From Endomicrobium sp. (lineage in GTDB: Bacteria; Elusimicrobiota; Endomicrobiia; Endomicrobiales; Endomicrobiaceae): a DNA stretch of 64,000 nucleotides. Position 1 is the stretch's first letter. Every line of letters begins with the position of its first letter. The position numbers were made by a program, and so were the translations under genes. Below the pieces are notes generated by a model. That model had not been told where the DNA came from and made no database searches. It saw only the letters and a program-made list of their open reading frames with translations. Shown here piece by piece: positions 9,954 to 22,316 of the stretch. The stretch spans positions 60,920 through 124,919 of the forward strand of contig JAISQW010000005.1 of assembly GCA_031273925.1 (NCBI GenBank), written 5' to 3'.

Positions 9954-10029
9954 GGTGACTGTAGCTCAATTTGGATAGAGCGTTGGTTTGTGGAACCAAT
10001 GGTTGCGGGTTCAAATCCCGTCAGTCACC
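9954..10029 (+). tRNA. tRNA-His (anticodon GTG)
   Basis: Acceptor GTGACTG pairs perfectly with CAGTCAC. The histidine-specific extra G(-1) is encoded at 9954 opposite C73 at 10029. Anticodon stem TTGGT/ACCAA carries loop TTGTGGA. A run of eight T follows at once and may end transcription of the two-tRNA unit. Confidence 0.95.
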
Positions 10030-10081
10030 CTTTTTTTTGTTACAATTTAGGTTTTATAGATATAAACCAACCTTCATTCCA

Positions 10082-10168
10082 TGGAGAGATAGGGATTTGA
10101 ACCCTAGTTACCATTTCTGATAAACAGCCTTTCCAAGACTGCACCATAAACCACTCGGTCATCTCTCC
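10082..10168 (-). tRNA. tRNA-Ser (anticodon GGA)
   Basis: On the minus strand, acceptor GGAGAGA pairs with TCTCTCC; anticodon stem CAGTC/GGCTG holds loop TTGGAAA; a long variable arm follows, as in class II tRNAs; the T arm is TAGGG-TTCAAAT-CCCTA. The discriminator base is A, whereas the two other serine tRNAs in the window have G73. Confidence 0.93.
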
Positions 10169-10198
10169 ACACATTTTTAAATATAAAAAAATCTGATC

Positions 10199-12688
10199 TT
10201 ATAATTCAATATTTTTAATAACACAAGCAATAGCTGCTACTTTATCACCTTTTTCCAAACGTACTAATTTTACACCCTGTGTGTTTCTACCTATTATAGA
10301 TATACTATTTACTCTAAATCTTATTGTTATACCATTTTGAGTTATTATCATTATCTCTTGATCATCATTTACTTTTTTGATGCCTATAATGTTACCATTT
10401 CTCTTTGTCGCTCGCATATTTATAACACCATGTCCAGCTCGCTTCTGTAATCTGTACTTTCCAACTTTTGTTCTTTTACCATAACCATTTTCAGATACAG
10501 ATACAAAAACATCTTCTGGAAACAAAACTTCCATACCTACAACCTCATCTTCACTACCAAGAAGAATACCTCTTACACCCTTACCACTTCTTCCAATTGA
10601 ACGTATTTCATTTTCCTTAAACCTTATGGCAATACCATTCTTAGTTGCTATTATAATTTCAGGTTTTTTGTTTATTATTTTTACCTCAGTTAAGACATCA
10701 CCTTTCCCAAGTCTAATTGCCATTATTCCACATTTTCTTGGATTTACAAATTCTCGAAGTGCAATTTTTTTGACAATTCCTCTTTTAGTACACATAATAA
10801 GAAATTCATTTTCAATATCTTTAAAGTCAAATGATTTTATTGCAATTGAAGCAGTAATCTTCTCTTCTATTCCTTGTAATTGTAAAAGATTAGCTATAGC
10901 TTTTCCTCTTGACAATCTAGAACCCTCAGGAATCTCATATATTCTAGCTCTATATACTCTCCCAAGAGTTGTAAAAAACAACATATACGCATGAGCATTT
11001 GTAATAAATAAATTTTCAACAAAATCTTCATCTCGAGTATTCATTGCTGTTATACCACGTCCACCTCTATTTTGTGCTTTATATGTATCTAGAGGAATAC
11101 GTTTAATATATCCTGTATGAGACATTGTTACAGCAACTTCCTCTTTTTGTATTAAATCCTCTATATTAAAATCAATTTTTCCTTTTTTTATTTGTGTTTT
11201 TCTATTATCACCATACTTTTTTTTAAGTTCAATAATTTCTTCTTTTATATTCATATACATTTTTTTAGGATCTGATAATGTAGAATTAAAATTTGCAATA
11301 AGTTTTTTTAGATTACAGTATTCATCATCAATTGCTTTTATTTTTAATTTTGTCAATTGCCTGATTTTCATCTCTAAAATACCTTCGGATTGCAGTTTCG
11401 ATAAGTGAAATTTACTCATTAAAGTTTTACATGCAATATTTTCATCAATAGAATTTTTAATAACATTAATAATGTTATCAACATTATTAACAGCTATTTT
11501 AAAAGCTTTTAATAAATGAAGTCTAGATTCTGCTTTTTGTAATTCAAAATTTATTCTTTTTGTTATAACAACTTTTCTGTGTTCTATATGATGACCTAAA
11601 ATTTCTTTTATGTTCATTATTTTAGGTTTATTATTCACAAGAGCAAGCATTATAATACCAAAAGAAATTTGCATTTGTGTATGTTTATACAATTGATTTA
11701 AAACAATTTGAACATTAAATTCTTTTTTAATTCCAATTACTATCCTTATACCATAACGATCAGATTCGTCTCGTAAATCTGAAATACCGTCAATTTTTTT
11801 ATCTTTTATTAAATTTGCAATTGACGTTATAAGAGATGCTTTATTTACTTGATAAGGAATTTCAGTTATTATAATTTTTCCATTTTCCATTTCTTCTATA
11901 TTAATTCTTGCTCTAATTTTTATGGAACCTCTTCCATTTTCCATATAATTTTTTATACCATCTTCACCCAAAATTATGGCTCCTGTAGGAAAATCTGGAC
12001 CTTTAACAAATTTTATAAGTTCTGAAATCTTAATTTGTGGGTTATCTATTAGTGCTATTAATGCATTACAAACTTCATAAAGATTATGAGTTGGAATATT
12101 AGTTGCCATACCAACAGCTATACCAGATGATCCATTAATTAAAAGATTAGGAATTTTCGTAGAAAGTACTGATGGTTCTTTCAAAGAACCATCATAATTT
12201 GAGATAAAATTAACAGTATTTTTATCTAAATCAATAAGCATATCATCTGTAATAGCACTCATTCTTACCTCAGTATAACGCATAGCAGCTGCATTATCAC
12301 CATCTATACTACCAAAATTACCCTGACCATCAATTAATGGATATCTTAGAGAGAAATTTTGTACCATTCTAACCATAGCATTATATACTGCACTATCTCC
12401 ATGAGGATGATATTTACCAAGAACATCACCGACAACTCTAGCAGATTTCTTGTAAGCACTATTATATTTTAATCCCATTTCTTTCATTGCATAAAGTATT
12501 CTTCTATGAACAGGTTTTAACCCATCTCTAACATCCGGTAAAGCTCTTCCAACAATCACACTCATAGCATAATCAATATAAGAAGTCTTCATTTCATCTT
12601 CAATATTACGTGGAATTATATTCTCAACAAAATCTTCAGATTTTGTTGATTTTTTTTGTCTACCAAGATTTATATTTTTTAATACCAT
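10199..12688 (-). CDS. gyrA: DNA gyrase subunit A
   Basis: Breakage-rejoining subunit of the type II topoisomerase that introduces negative supercoils. The product is 829 residues. Catalytic Tyr138 (AAAMRYTEV) and the quinolone-region [10 protein letters not shown] are present, and the GyrA box appears as QNRGGRG, identifying gyrase rather than topoisomerase IV. The C-terminal beta-pinwheel repeats are complete. It is the last gene of the leftward dnaN-dciA-gyrB-gyrA run, 105 bp after gyrB. Downstream lies the opposed tRNA cluster. Confidence 0.97.
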   Translation of the reverse strand: MVLKNINLGRQKKSTKSEDFVENIIPRNIEDEMKTSYIDYAMSVIVGRALPDVRDGLKPVHRRILYAMKEMGLKYNSAYKKSARVVGDVLGKYHPHGDSAVYNAMVRMVQNFSLRYPLIDGQGNFGSIDGDNAAAMRYTEVRMSAITDDMLIDLDKNTVNFISNYDGSLKEPSVLSTKIPNLLINGSSGIAVGMATNIPTHNLYEVCNALIALIDNPQIKISELIKFVKGPDFPTGAIILGEDGIKNYMENGRGSIKIRARINIEEMENGKIIITEIPYQVNKASLITSIANLIKDKKIDGISDLRDESDRYGIRIVIGIKKEFNVQIVLNQLYKHTQMQISFGIIMLALVNNKPKIMNIKEILGHHIEHRKVVITKRINFELQKAESRLHLLKAFKIAVNNVDNIINVIKNSIDENIACKTLMSKFHLSKLQSEGILEMKIRQLTKLKIKAIDDEYCNLKKLIANFNSTLSDPKKMYMNIKEEIIELKKKYGDNRKTQIKKGKIDFNIEDLIQKEEVAVTMSHTGYIKRIPLDTYKAQNRGGRGITAMNTRDEDFVENLFITNAHAYMLFFTTLGRVYRARIYEIPEGSRLSRGKAIANLLQLQGIEEKITASIAIKSFDFKDIENEFLIMCTKRGIVKKIALREFVNPRKCGIMAIRLGKGDVLTEVKIINKKPEIIIATKNGIAIRFKENEIRSIGRSGKGVRGILLGSEDEVVGMEVLFPEDVFVSVSENGYGKRTKVGKYRLQKRAGHGVINMRATKRNGNIIGIKKVNDDQEIMIITQNGITIRFRVNSISIIGRNTQGVKLVRLEKGDKVAAIACVIKNIEL

Positions 12689-12793
12689 TATTTACTCCTC
12701 TTCTCCTTAACATTTAAATATTAATTTTGATTTTTAAGCTGCCATCATTTCATCTCAATTATTTAGATTGGGTAACGGTAAAATTTGTGACAT

Positions 12794-15615
<2,822 letters not shown>

Positions 15616-15618
15616 AAT

Positions 15619-16746
15619 TTATATCCTTAACGGCATTACAACACAAACATAATTTGTGTATATTTCTGGAGTTATTACAACTGGATTCAAAAAATCACTA
15701 AATTTAAATAATGTAAAGTCTTCATTTATATTTTGTAAAACATCTTTTATAAAATTAGGATTAAAACTAATTTTTATAGGCTCATTTTTATAATCTATCG
15801 CAATTTTAACTTCACCAAAACCTATGCCTGACGTTGATGCTGAAATCTTTAAAATATCTGTAGTAAAATAAAATTCTACTGCAGATGATGTTGTTGTTAA
15901 AAATTTTTCATTAGTTAAAATTGCCATTTGTTTGACTGCCATAAGCGTATTTTTTACATCTAATTTTACAATAAATTTGTATGTTTTGGGAATAACTTGT
16001 TCATAATCAGGAAAAATTCCTTCTATAAGTGTTGAAGTTAACACTACTTCACCTATTTTTACAGCAATTTTATTTGCTGTGATATTAATTTTTATAACTT
16101 TTGACAATACATCTAAAGTAAAAAGTTTTAACATTTCATTAATAGCTTTTGCTGGGACTATTGCAACTTGTTTTGTTGGTATGGTTATTAATTTATCAAA
16201 TTTAATATAAGCAAGTCTTCTACCATCTGTAGATATCATTTTAAATTCATTATCTTCTATAATAAAATATATACCATTTAAAACGTATCTTTGAGAATCT
16301 TTAGATGTTGCAAAAATAGTTCTTTTTAACATTGATGCAAAAATTTCTTTTTCAATGCAAAAATTGGCTTCTTTAGGGAATTCAGGTATTATAGGATATC
16401 CTTCGCATGAAAGTCCTATGATACTAAATTTAGACTTACCAGAACTAATATCTATTTGATAATTTTCATCATTTGTTTCAATTTGAATTTCATTTTTAAA
16501 AGTTAATTCTTTAACAATACATGCAAATTTTTTTGCAGGTATTGTTACACTTCCTTTTTTTAAAATTTTACCTTTAATATAGTATTGTAAGGTTATTTCC
16601 AAATCCGTTGAGCAAAGCTTTATTCTATCTTCTTCTGCAGTGAACATAAAATTTGATAAAATCGAAATTGTATTTTTTAATGGCACTGCTGTAGATATAA
16701 TTTTCATACCTTTCATTAATTCTTCTTTTTCACAAATTACTCTCAT
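15619..16746 (-). CDS. dnaN: DNA polymerase III sliding clamp (beta subunit)
   Basis: Ring-shaped processivity clamp of the replicase. The product is 375 residues, three clamp domains, ending VVMPLRI as clamps do. It begins MRVICEKEELMKGM from the ATG at 16746, behind GAGGA; an in-frame TTG one codon earlier is not needed. It leads the dnaN-dciA-gyrB-gyrA group. dnaA, normally next to dnaN, lies 31 kb away in this window and is degenerate. Confidence 0.96.
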   Translation of the reverse strand: MRVICEKEELMKGMKIISTAVPLKNTISILSNFMFTAEEDRIKLCSTDLEITLQYYIKGKILKKGSVTIPAKKFACIVKELTFKNEIQIETNDENYQIDISSGKSKFSIIGLSCEGYPIIPEFPKEANFCIEKEIFASMLKRTIFATSKDSQRYVLNGIYFIIEDNEFKMISTDGRRLAYIKFDKLITIPTKQVAIVPAKAINEMLKLFTLDVLSKVIKINITANKIAVKIGEVVLTSTLIEGIFPDYEQVIPKTYKFIVKLDVKNTLMAVKQMAILTNEKFLTTTSSAVEFYFTTDILKISASTSGIGFGEVKIAIDYKNEPIKISFNPNFIKDVLQNINEDFTLFKFSDFLNPVVITPEIYTNYVCVVMPLRI

Positions 16747-16778
16747 CAATTCCTCTTGTATTTTATTTAGAAATAACA

Positions 16779-16806
16779 GTTATAGAATTGTACATATTAT
16801 TAACAA
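16779..16806 (-). promoter_or_regulatory. candidate sigma-70 promoter for dnaN
   Basis: On the minus strand TTGTTA (16806-16801) and TATAAC (16784-16779) are separated by 16 bp, about 33 bp before the dnaN start. Four or five of six positions match consensus at each box. AT-rich DNA yields such matches by chance, hence moderate confidence. Confidence 0.4.
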
Positions 16807-16829
16807 GTATCAATTTAACAAAAAACAGA

Positions 16830-17693
16830 TCAATACAAACTATTTTTTATTATTTTAGGAATATATTCTTCTATACCAATTGCCATGATATGGACACCAT
16901 CTGCAAATGTCCTAAGTTCTTTTATAATTTCAGAACAAATATTTATACCTTCTGATAATGGATTAACTGAATAATTAATCCTTTTCTGTATTTTTTCTGG
17001 AACATTTACTCCAGGTAAAGTTTGTATGAATCTTAAAAATTCTTGAGATCTAATAAGAATAATTCCTGGCAAGATCTTTGCTTTCAAGTGTTTTACCTTT
17101 TCATAAAAAATCTTATATTTTTGTACATCAAAAATAGCCTGTGTTTGAAAAAATTCTGCTCCTGCTTTTATTTTTTTTTCAAGCATCAAAATTTGTAAAT
17201 CATTTGGTTGAGATGATGGATTAACTACAGCACCTATACAAAATTTCGGAAAACCATACAATTTTTTACCTGCTAAATCAACACCAGTTTCTAGAACCCT
17301 AGCAGTTTTTATAAGTTGAATTGTATCTAAATCGTATACAGCTTTTGCTGTAGAATATTCTCCTATACAAGGATGGTCACCACTTAGAAGTAAAATATTT
17401 TCTATACCCAAGACGTTTGCTCCTAACATTTCTGATTGTAAAGCAATTCTATTCTTATCTCTTGTTGTAATCTGTAATATAGACTCTATTCCACAATCGA
17501 TCAAAATTTTACTCATAGCAAGAGAACTTACCCTCATAGATGCTTTTTGATTATCAGTAACGTTTACAGCATCAATACCTGCTGACAAGTAACTTGCTCT
17601 ACGCATAAAAGAAGTAACGTTAATACCTCTAGGTGGGAATAATTCTGATGTTATTAAAAATTTCTTTAATTTAAGTTTTTCTTTGAATTTCAA
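16830..17693 (-). CDS. metF: 5,10-methylenetetrahydrofolate reductase, acetogen-like MetF
   Basis: Reduces methylene-THF to methyl-THF. The product is 287 residues with the beta/alpha barrel pattern. The opening ITSELFPPRG, NVTDNQKASMRVS, LLSGDHPCIG and FFQTQAIFDVQKY are family landmarks. The E-x-x-PP-x-G opening and the adjacent MetV-like gene (6 bp upstream) match the MetF-MetV type of acetogens and other anaerobes rather than the E. coli NADH enzyme. Together with gcv genes and folD elsewhere in the window it indicates active folate one-carbon metabolism. Confidence 0.9.
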   Translation of the reverse strand: MKFKEKLKLKKFLITSELFPPRGINVTSFMRRASYLSAGIDAVNVTDNQKASMRVSSLAMSKILIDCGIESILQITTRDKNRIALQSEMLGANVLGIENILLLSGDHPCIGEYSTAKAVYDLDTIQLIKTARVLETGVDLAGKKLYGFPKFCIGAVVNPSSQPNDLQILMLEKKIKAGAEFFQTQAIFDVQKYKIFYEKVKHLKAKILPGIILIRSQEFLRFIQTLPGVNVPEKIQKRINYSVNPLSEGINICSEIIKELRTFADGVHIMAIGIEEYIPKIIKNSLY

Positions 17694-17699
17694 TTTTTT

Positions 17700-17915
17700 T
17701 TATTTGCCTTTTAATTTTTTAGGAGGTATGTAATAATCTATAAAATCTTGAAGTTTACCTTTTTTTTCTAATTTTTTGTAAATTAAAACCCATACACAAT
17801 TTTTCATGTGATCCACTTCACATTTACCATCTACAACACTACCACAAGGACCATTAACAAAACCTTTTGAACAAAACATCTTCGAATATTTTTCTTCTTC
17901 CTTTTCGATATTCAT
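17700..17915 (-). CDS. metV: short MetV-like protein (MTHFR C-terminal domain)
   Basis: MetV is the zinc- or iron-sulfur-carrying partner of MetF in anaerobes. This product has only 71 residues and matches the second half of that domain: FVNGPCGSVVDGKCEVD, then NCVWVLIYKKLEK and the IPPK end. Cysteines are at about 15, 23, 31 and 40. The upstream CGDC-type cysteine half seen in typical MetV is absent, and pth ends 10 bp before, leaving no room for it. It may be a reduced but working partner of metF or a remnant kept by chance. Confidence 0.7.
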   Translation of the reverse strand: MNIEKEEEKYSKMFCSKGFVNGPCGSVVDGKCEVDHMKNCVWVLIYKKLEKKGKLQDFIDYYIPPKKLKGK

Positions 17916-17925
17916 TGTCTTTTAT

Positions 17926-18505
17926 CTAACGTTGGTAATAATTTTTAGATATTGCTTTACAGAACCCTATCATATTTATTTCATTAAAAATATTGAATGC
18001 AATTCTTTTCATCAAAATTATTTTTGCTTTATCCTTATGACTAAATTTAGACATTACAAAATCAGCCATTTTAACAAATTGCGGACACGGACCTATGCCA
18101 AGTTTCATTCTAGGGGAAATTTTCTGTGTTTAAATGTTCTATCAATGAATATATCCCGTTATGACCTCCTGAAGAACCAGATATTCTAATTTTATAGTGT
18201 CCAAGTAATATTGAAATATCATCGTAGAAAACAAAAATTTCTTGGGTCCTAATTTTATAACAATTTATGAACGATACAACAGCACTTCCTGAAGAATTCA
18301 TAAAAGTTAAAGGTTTCAATAACCATATTTCTTTATTATTAAATTCATATAATGAAACATGAGCAATATTTTTCCAAATTTTAAACTTTAAACCTTTTAA
18401 AATAGTTATTTCATCTAAAACATCAAATCCAAAATTATGCCGCGTATTAATATAATTTTGATTTGGATTTCCAAGTCCAATAAAAAGTTTTATTCTTCTA
18501 TTCAT
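17926..18505 (-). CDS. pth: peptidyl-tRNA hydrolase, split by a +1 frame change at CCC-TAG
   Basis: Recycles peptidyl-tRNAs dropped by ribosomes; normally essential. The first frame (18505 to 18110) gives 131 residues holding the whole active site: GLGNPNQNY, His in TRHNFGF, Asn in FMNSSG, Asp in FYDDIS and GGHNG. It ends ENFP then TAG. The second frame (to 17926) resumes with an arginine codon and MKLGIG, the expected continuation (FPRxKLGIG). A single +1 step at CCC-TAG joins them into 192 residues, exactly family length. Either a programmed +1 frameshift like prfB, a one-base error in a C4 run (gggg at 18113-18116), or a fresh mutation. It lies between rplY and metV. Confidence 0.88.
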
Positions 18506-18556
18506 AAACGAAAACTCGTATTAATATATCAAATACTTACATTATTTATCAAGTAC

Positions 18557-19192
18557 TTAGTTTTTTTTGTCTTTATCTATAATTTTAGAATCATTAGTTT
18601 TTGTTTTTATTTCATCAGTAGTAGTTTGTTCGTTCTTTTTCACTGTTTTCACAACATTGATAATTAACGTTGATGGTTCTTGGACATATTCTAATCCATC
18701 TATTTTTGGTAAATCCGCAACTGTTATTTTCTTTGCTATATTTAACATATTTATATCGACGTTAATCCTTTGTGGGATATTTTTAGCTAATACTTTTATT
18801 TTAATTTCTCTTAGCATAATTTCCATAGAACTATCAAAATTTTTTACTTTATCAAATTCACCAATTATATTTATAGGAACTGATACTTCAATTTTATTAA
18901 ACAACGATATCATTTGAAAATCGATATGTATAAAATTTTTAGTGAAAATATCTTTCTGTAATGATTTTATAATTACTGTTTTTTTCTCACCATTTAACTT
19001 CAAACAGATAACCATATTAATACCATTCTTTCCTATTATTGTCATAAAATCTTTTGACAAGACAGATACGGCTTCAGATTTAATACCACTTCCATAAAGC
19101 ACACCTGGAATTCTATTAGATTTCCTTAATTTTTTAAGATAACCTTTAGAACTTAATTGTCTATTTTCAATATTTAAAATTATTTCTTCCAC
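18557..19192 (-). CDS. rplY: 50S ribosomal protein L25 (Ctc/TL5 form)
   Basis: Binds 5S rRNA. The product is 211 residues, the long two-domain form. The N-terminal domain shows NRIPGVLYGSG and the domain junction HIDFQ; the C-terminal beta domain (NIPQRINVDI, ITVADLPKIDG) follows, with a charged tail. The start is GTG at 19192, preceded by GGAGGA. Order prs-rplY-pth is conserved widely and supports all three calls. Confidence 0.94.
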   Translation of the reverse strand: MEEIILNIENRQLSSKGYLKKLRKSNRIPGVLYGSGIKSEAVSVLSKDFMTIIGKNGINMVICLKLNGEKKTVIIKSLQKDIFTKNFIHIDFQMISLFNKIEVSVPINIIGEFDKVKNFDSSMEIMLREIKIKVLAKNIPQRINVDINMLNIAKKITVADLPKIDGLEYVQEPSTLIINVVKTVKKNEQTTTDEIKTKTNDSKIIDKDKKN

Positions 19193-19282
19193 TTAAAGAT
19201 ATTCCTCCTACACTATATTAGAAACAAAACTACTTTTTTTATATATTTTTATGCAATATATTAACTACAATTATTTATATAT

Positions 19283-20215
19283 TTATAAAAATAGTGTACT
19301 TATTGATTTATCATTTGACATTCTTATAATAGCTTCAGCTAAAATAGGCGCTATACTTAATACTACTATTTTTTTTATCGGGCCATCTTTTTTAAGAAAA
19401 ATAGAGTTGGTTATTACTAATTCTTCTATAGGAGAATCATGAATTATTTGCTTCGCATTTCCAGATAAAACACCATGAGATGCTACAGCTAAAATTTTAA
19501 TAGCACCTTTAGATTTTACAGTTTTTGCAACTTTTACTAGAGTTCCTGCAGTATCTATTAAATCATCTAATATTATACATGTTTTATTTCTTACTTCTCC
19601 AATAAGATTCATAACAGAAGCTTCATTAGGATTTACTCTTCTTTTATCAACAATTGCTAAATCAGCATTGAAATGTTTTGCAAAAGCTCTAGCTCTTTCT
19701 GCACCTCCTGCATCAGGTGAAACTATTACTATATTATTTAATTTTTTTTCTTTAAAGTAACTTACAAGCACAGGTTTAGCATAAAGATGATCGACTGGTA
19801 TATCAAAAAAACCTTGAATTTGTCCTGAATGCAAATCCATAGTTAAAACTCTTGTAATTCCAGCTGTAGCAAAAAGATTTGCAACAAGTCTTGCTGTAAT
19901 TGGTACTCTAGGTTCAGATTTTCTATCTTGTCTAGCATACCCATAATATGGAACAACAGCAGTTATTCTTGACGCTGAAGCTCTTTTTAATGCATCAGCA
20001 ATAACTAAAAGTTCAACTAAATTTTCATTTACTGGATCACTTGTAGGTTGAATTATATAACAATCAGTTCCTCTTACATTATCGATAATTTTAACTTGTA
20101 CTTCACCATCATTAAAACGACCAATTCTAGCTTTACTCATTTCAACACCGAGATTATATATGATTTGGTTTGCAAGCTCAATATTAGCATTTCCAGAAAT
20201 AATTTTAAATTTCAT
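19283..20215 (-). CDS. prs: ribose-phosphate pyrophosphokinase (PRPP synthase)
   Basis: Makes phosphoribosyl pyrophosphate from ribose 5-phosphate and ATP, feeding purine, pyrimidine, NAD and histidine synthesis. The product is 310 residues. Signatures are SGNANIELA, IGRFNDGEVQVKI, YGYARQDRK, the TMDLHSGQIQGFF flexible loop and the PRPP loop ILDDLIDTAGTL. It follows glmU by about 60 bp in a glmU-prs-rplY-pth run and supplies substrate for the purine genes at the right end of the window. Confidence 0.97.
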   Translation of the reverse strand: MKFKIISGNANIELANQIIYNLGVEMSKARIGRFNDGEVQVKIIDNVRGTDCYIIQPTSDPVNENLVELLVIADALKRASASRITAVVPYYGYARQDRKSEPRVPITARLVANLFATAGITRVLTMDLHSGQIQGFFDIPVDHLYAKPVLVSYFKEKKLNNIVIVSPDAGGAERARAFAKHFNADLAIVDKRRVNPNEASVMNLIGEVRNKTCIILDDLIDTAGTLVKVAKTVKSKGAIKILAVASHGVLSGNAKQIIHDSPIEELVITNSIFLKKDGPIKKIVVLSIAPILAEAIIRMSNDKSISTLFL

Positions 20216-20273
20216 ATTAACCCCTTTTTTATTTCATAGTAAAACAACAAAAAAAATAATTATTGACAAACAT

Positions 20274-21638
20274 TTACAAATTTTTTCTATTTTTTATTTT
20301 TTGTTTTGTTCTTGCTATTACAAATTTATGCGATGGTACATCGTTTGTTATTGTTGAACCAGCAGCAATTAAAACTTCATCTCCTATTTTAACCGGTGCT
20401 ATAAGATTAACATTTGAACCAATAAAAGATTTTGAACCTATGGTGGTTATGTATTTTTTTTTACCATCATAATTACAAGTTATTGTTCCTGCCCCAACAT
20501 TTACATTCTCTCCAATTTTTGCATCCCCTATATAAGAAAGATGACTAATTTTTGAATTTTTCCCAAGTATAGTTTTTTTGGTTTCAGAAAAATTACCTAT
20601 CTTAACATTATTGTTAATAATGGAACCATGTCTTATATGTGAAAAAGGACCTATTGTAACATTTTTCTTTATAATTGCATTTTCTATATAAGAATAAGAT
20701 ATTATACTCCCACTACCAATTTTAGAATTTATTATATAACTAGCACCCTTTATTATACAATTTTTACTTATAGAAACATTTATATCTATAAAAACTCCTG
20801 GATAGATAACAGTATCGACACCAATTTTTGCATCAATTGATATATATACACTAAGAGAATCAATTATAGTAACACCATTATCTAAAAGATTATTTATTTT
20901 TTTGGTTTTTAGCAGAAGTTCTGCTTGTAAAAGCTCTATTCTATTATTTATACCTTTAATTTCATGCTTACTAGTTACTAATGAAATATTTTTCCCAAAC
21001 CCTTTAATTATAGATATAGCATCAGTTAAATAATATTCGTTCTTTATATTATTTGGTTTAATAATTGATATAGCTTTCCATAAATTTTTATCAAAACAGT
21101 AAACTCCAGAATTTATTTCATTTATTCGTTTCTCAGATAAATTAGCATCTTTTTCTTCAACAATTCTTTCTAAAAATCCGTTTTTTTTTATAATTCTGCC
21201 ATATCCGAATGGATTTTTTACTTTACTAGACAAAATTGTTACAGAAGAATTTGTTTTTTTATTATTTTTCATTAAAGATAACAAAACAGAGTTATCAAAC
21301 AGTGGGACATCACCATTTATAATTAGAATACATCCGTCGTAATTTTTTAATTTTACTTCAGCTTGCATAACAGCATGAGCTGATCCAAATTGATCATTTT
21401 GATAAACAAAATCTATATTATTTACATTGCTATTTGATAAATATTCCTTAATAGTACTTGATGAACTACGTTTTGCAGCTAAAACAACTATTATAACATC
21501 AGGATTTAAATCAGATATAGATTCAATTGTCCATCCAATTAACGGTTTACCTGAAAGTTTATGCATTACCTTAGGCAAAGAAGACTTCATTCTAGTGCCA
21601 TTGCCTGCTGCAAGTATTATAACAGAAAAATGTTCCAT
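20274..21638 (-). CDS. glmU: bifunctional GlmU, UDP-GlcNAc synthesis
   Basis: Acetylates glucosamine 1-phosphate and joins it to UTP, giving UDP-GlcNAc for peptidoglycan and lipid A. The product is 454 residues. The N-terminal pyrophosphorylase carries LAAGNGTRMKSSLPKVMH, and INGDVPLF and NSGVYCF follow; the C-terminal left-handed beta helix shows repeated hexapeptides and the acetyltransferase block NYDGKKKYITTIGSKSFIGS. Full length. It heads the leftward run glmU-prs-rplY-pth-metV-metF. Confidence 0.96.
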   Translation of the reverse strand: MEHFSVIILAAGNGTRMKSSLPKVMHKLSGKPLIGWTIESISDLNPDVIIVVLAAKRSSSSTIKEYLSNSNVNNIDFVYQNDQFGSAHAVMQAEVKLKNYDGCILIINGDVPLFDNSVLLSLMKNNKKTNSSVTILSSKVKNPFGYGRIIKKNGFLERIVEEKDANLSEKRINEINSGVYCFDKNLWKAISIIKPNNIKNEYYLTDAISIIKGFGKNISLVTSKHEIKGINNRIELLQAELLLKTKKINNLLDNGVTIIDSLSVYISIDAKIGVDTVIYPGVFIDINVSISKNCIIKGASYIINSKIGSGSIISYSYIENAIIKKNVTIGPFSHIRHGSIINNNVKIGNFSETKKTILGKNSKISHLSYIGDAKIGENVNVGAGTITCNYDGKKKYITTIGSKSFIGSNVNLIAPVKIGDEVLIAAGSTITNDVPSHKFVIARTKQKIKNRKNL

Positions 21639-21845
21639 TTATCTATTGCCTAAAAATTTTAAATATAAAAATGCTCAATTTTTATACTTATCGCTAAAAT
21701 TAAGAGTAGATACAACCGTAAACAGCATACCAAAAACTATCATAAGTATGATGTTATAGGTAAATGACTTTTTTAAAACTAAAAATTACTAACAAATAAC
21801 TACAAAATAATAAACATGTTTTTATTTATTATCTACCTTTTATTC

Positions 21846-22103
21846 CTATTTTTTTTTATCACATTTTTTTATTTTAGCTTTACCACCTCTAGCCATTAAC
21901 GTTCTTGATATATCTCCATGTTTGTCAACAAAGTAAAGAAAACCTTTTTCTTTATTTATCCCAACTTTTGCAATCTTTGAAGATTTTCCACTTTTTTTAC
22001 CACCTCTAGCCATTAACGTTCTTGATATATCTCCATGTTTGTCAACAAAGTAAAGAAAACCGGCTTCTCTTTTTACACCTATTTTATGAACTTTTTCCAT
22101 CAC
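21846..22103 (-). CDS. small basic protein made of two near-identical repeats, unknown function
   Basis: The product is 85 residues and consists of two copies of a unit ending FLYFVDKHGDISRTLMARGGK (units at about 5-36 and 44-77) plus lysine-rich linkers. The 21-residue core is identical in both copies, and the DNA is identical over 66 bp. Single-unit or two-unit proteins with a GxLYFxDKxGDxSRxxMARGG pattern occur as small uncharacterised proteins in various bacteria; I know no function. The high lysine and arginine content suggests nucleic acid binding, which is inference. A good GGAGG site precedes the ATG. The gene stands alone between glmU and argS. Confidence 0.8.
   Translation of the reverse strand: MMEKVHKIGVKREAGFLYFVDKHGDISRTLMARGGKKSGKSSKIAKVGINKEKGFLYFVDKHGDISRTLMARGGKAKIKKCDKKK
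21879..22061. repeat. perfect 66-bp direct repeat inside the small repeat gene
   Basis: Copies at 21879-21944 and 21996-22061, offset 117 bp, are identical base for base including third codon positions. Flanks diverge at once on both sides. This points to a recent duplication or ongoing gene conversion. Confidence 0.95.
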
Positions 22104-22298
22104 AATCCTCCTAATATAATTTTAACAACTTAAATTATCTTGTTTTTTAATTACATTTATAACACACTAACATATTCATATAACATCAAAACATTTACAT
22201 GTTACTCATATAAAAATTAACAAATTCTAAGTCTGATATGTTATTAATTCCATTGTGTTTTGTCAAATATTATATATATTTGTAGTTTTTTAAATAAT

Positions 22299-22316
22299 AA
22301 AATGTAGCTACATTTT
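22299..22316 (-). terminator. 18-bp palindrome over the argS stop codon
   Basis: AAAATGTAGCTACATTTT is a perfect palindrome that contains the TAG stop of argS. In RNA it can fold into a seven-pair hairpin with loop AGCT, followed by A/U-rich sequence. It could end the long leftward gatC-argS transcript, although a clear U run is lacking. Confidence 0.4.
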
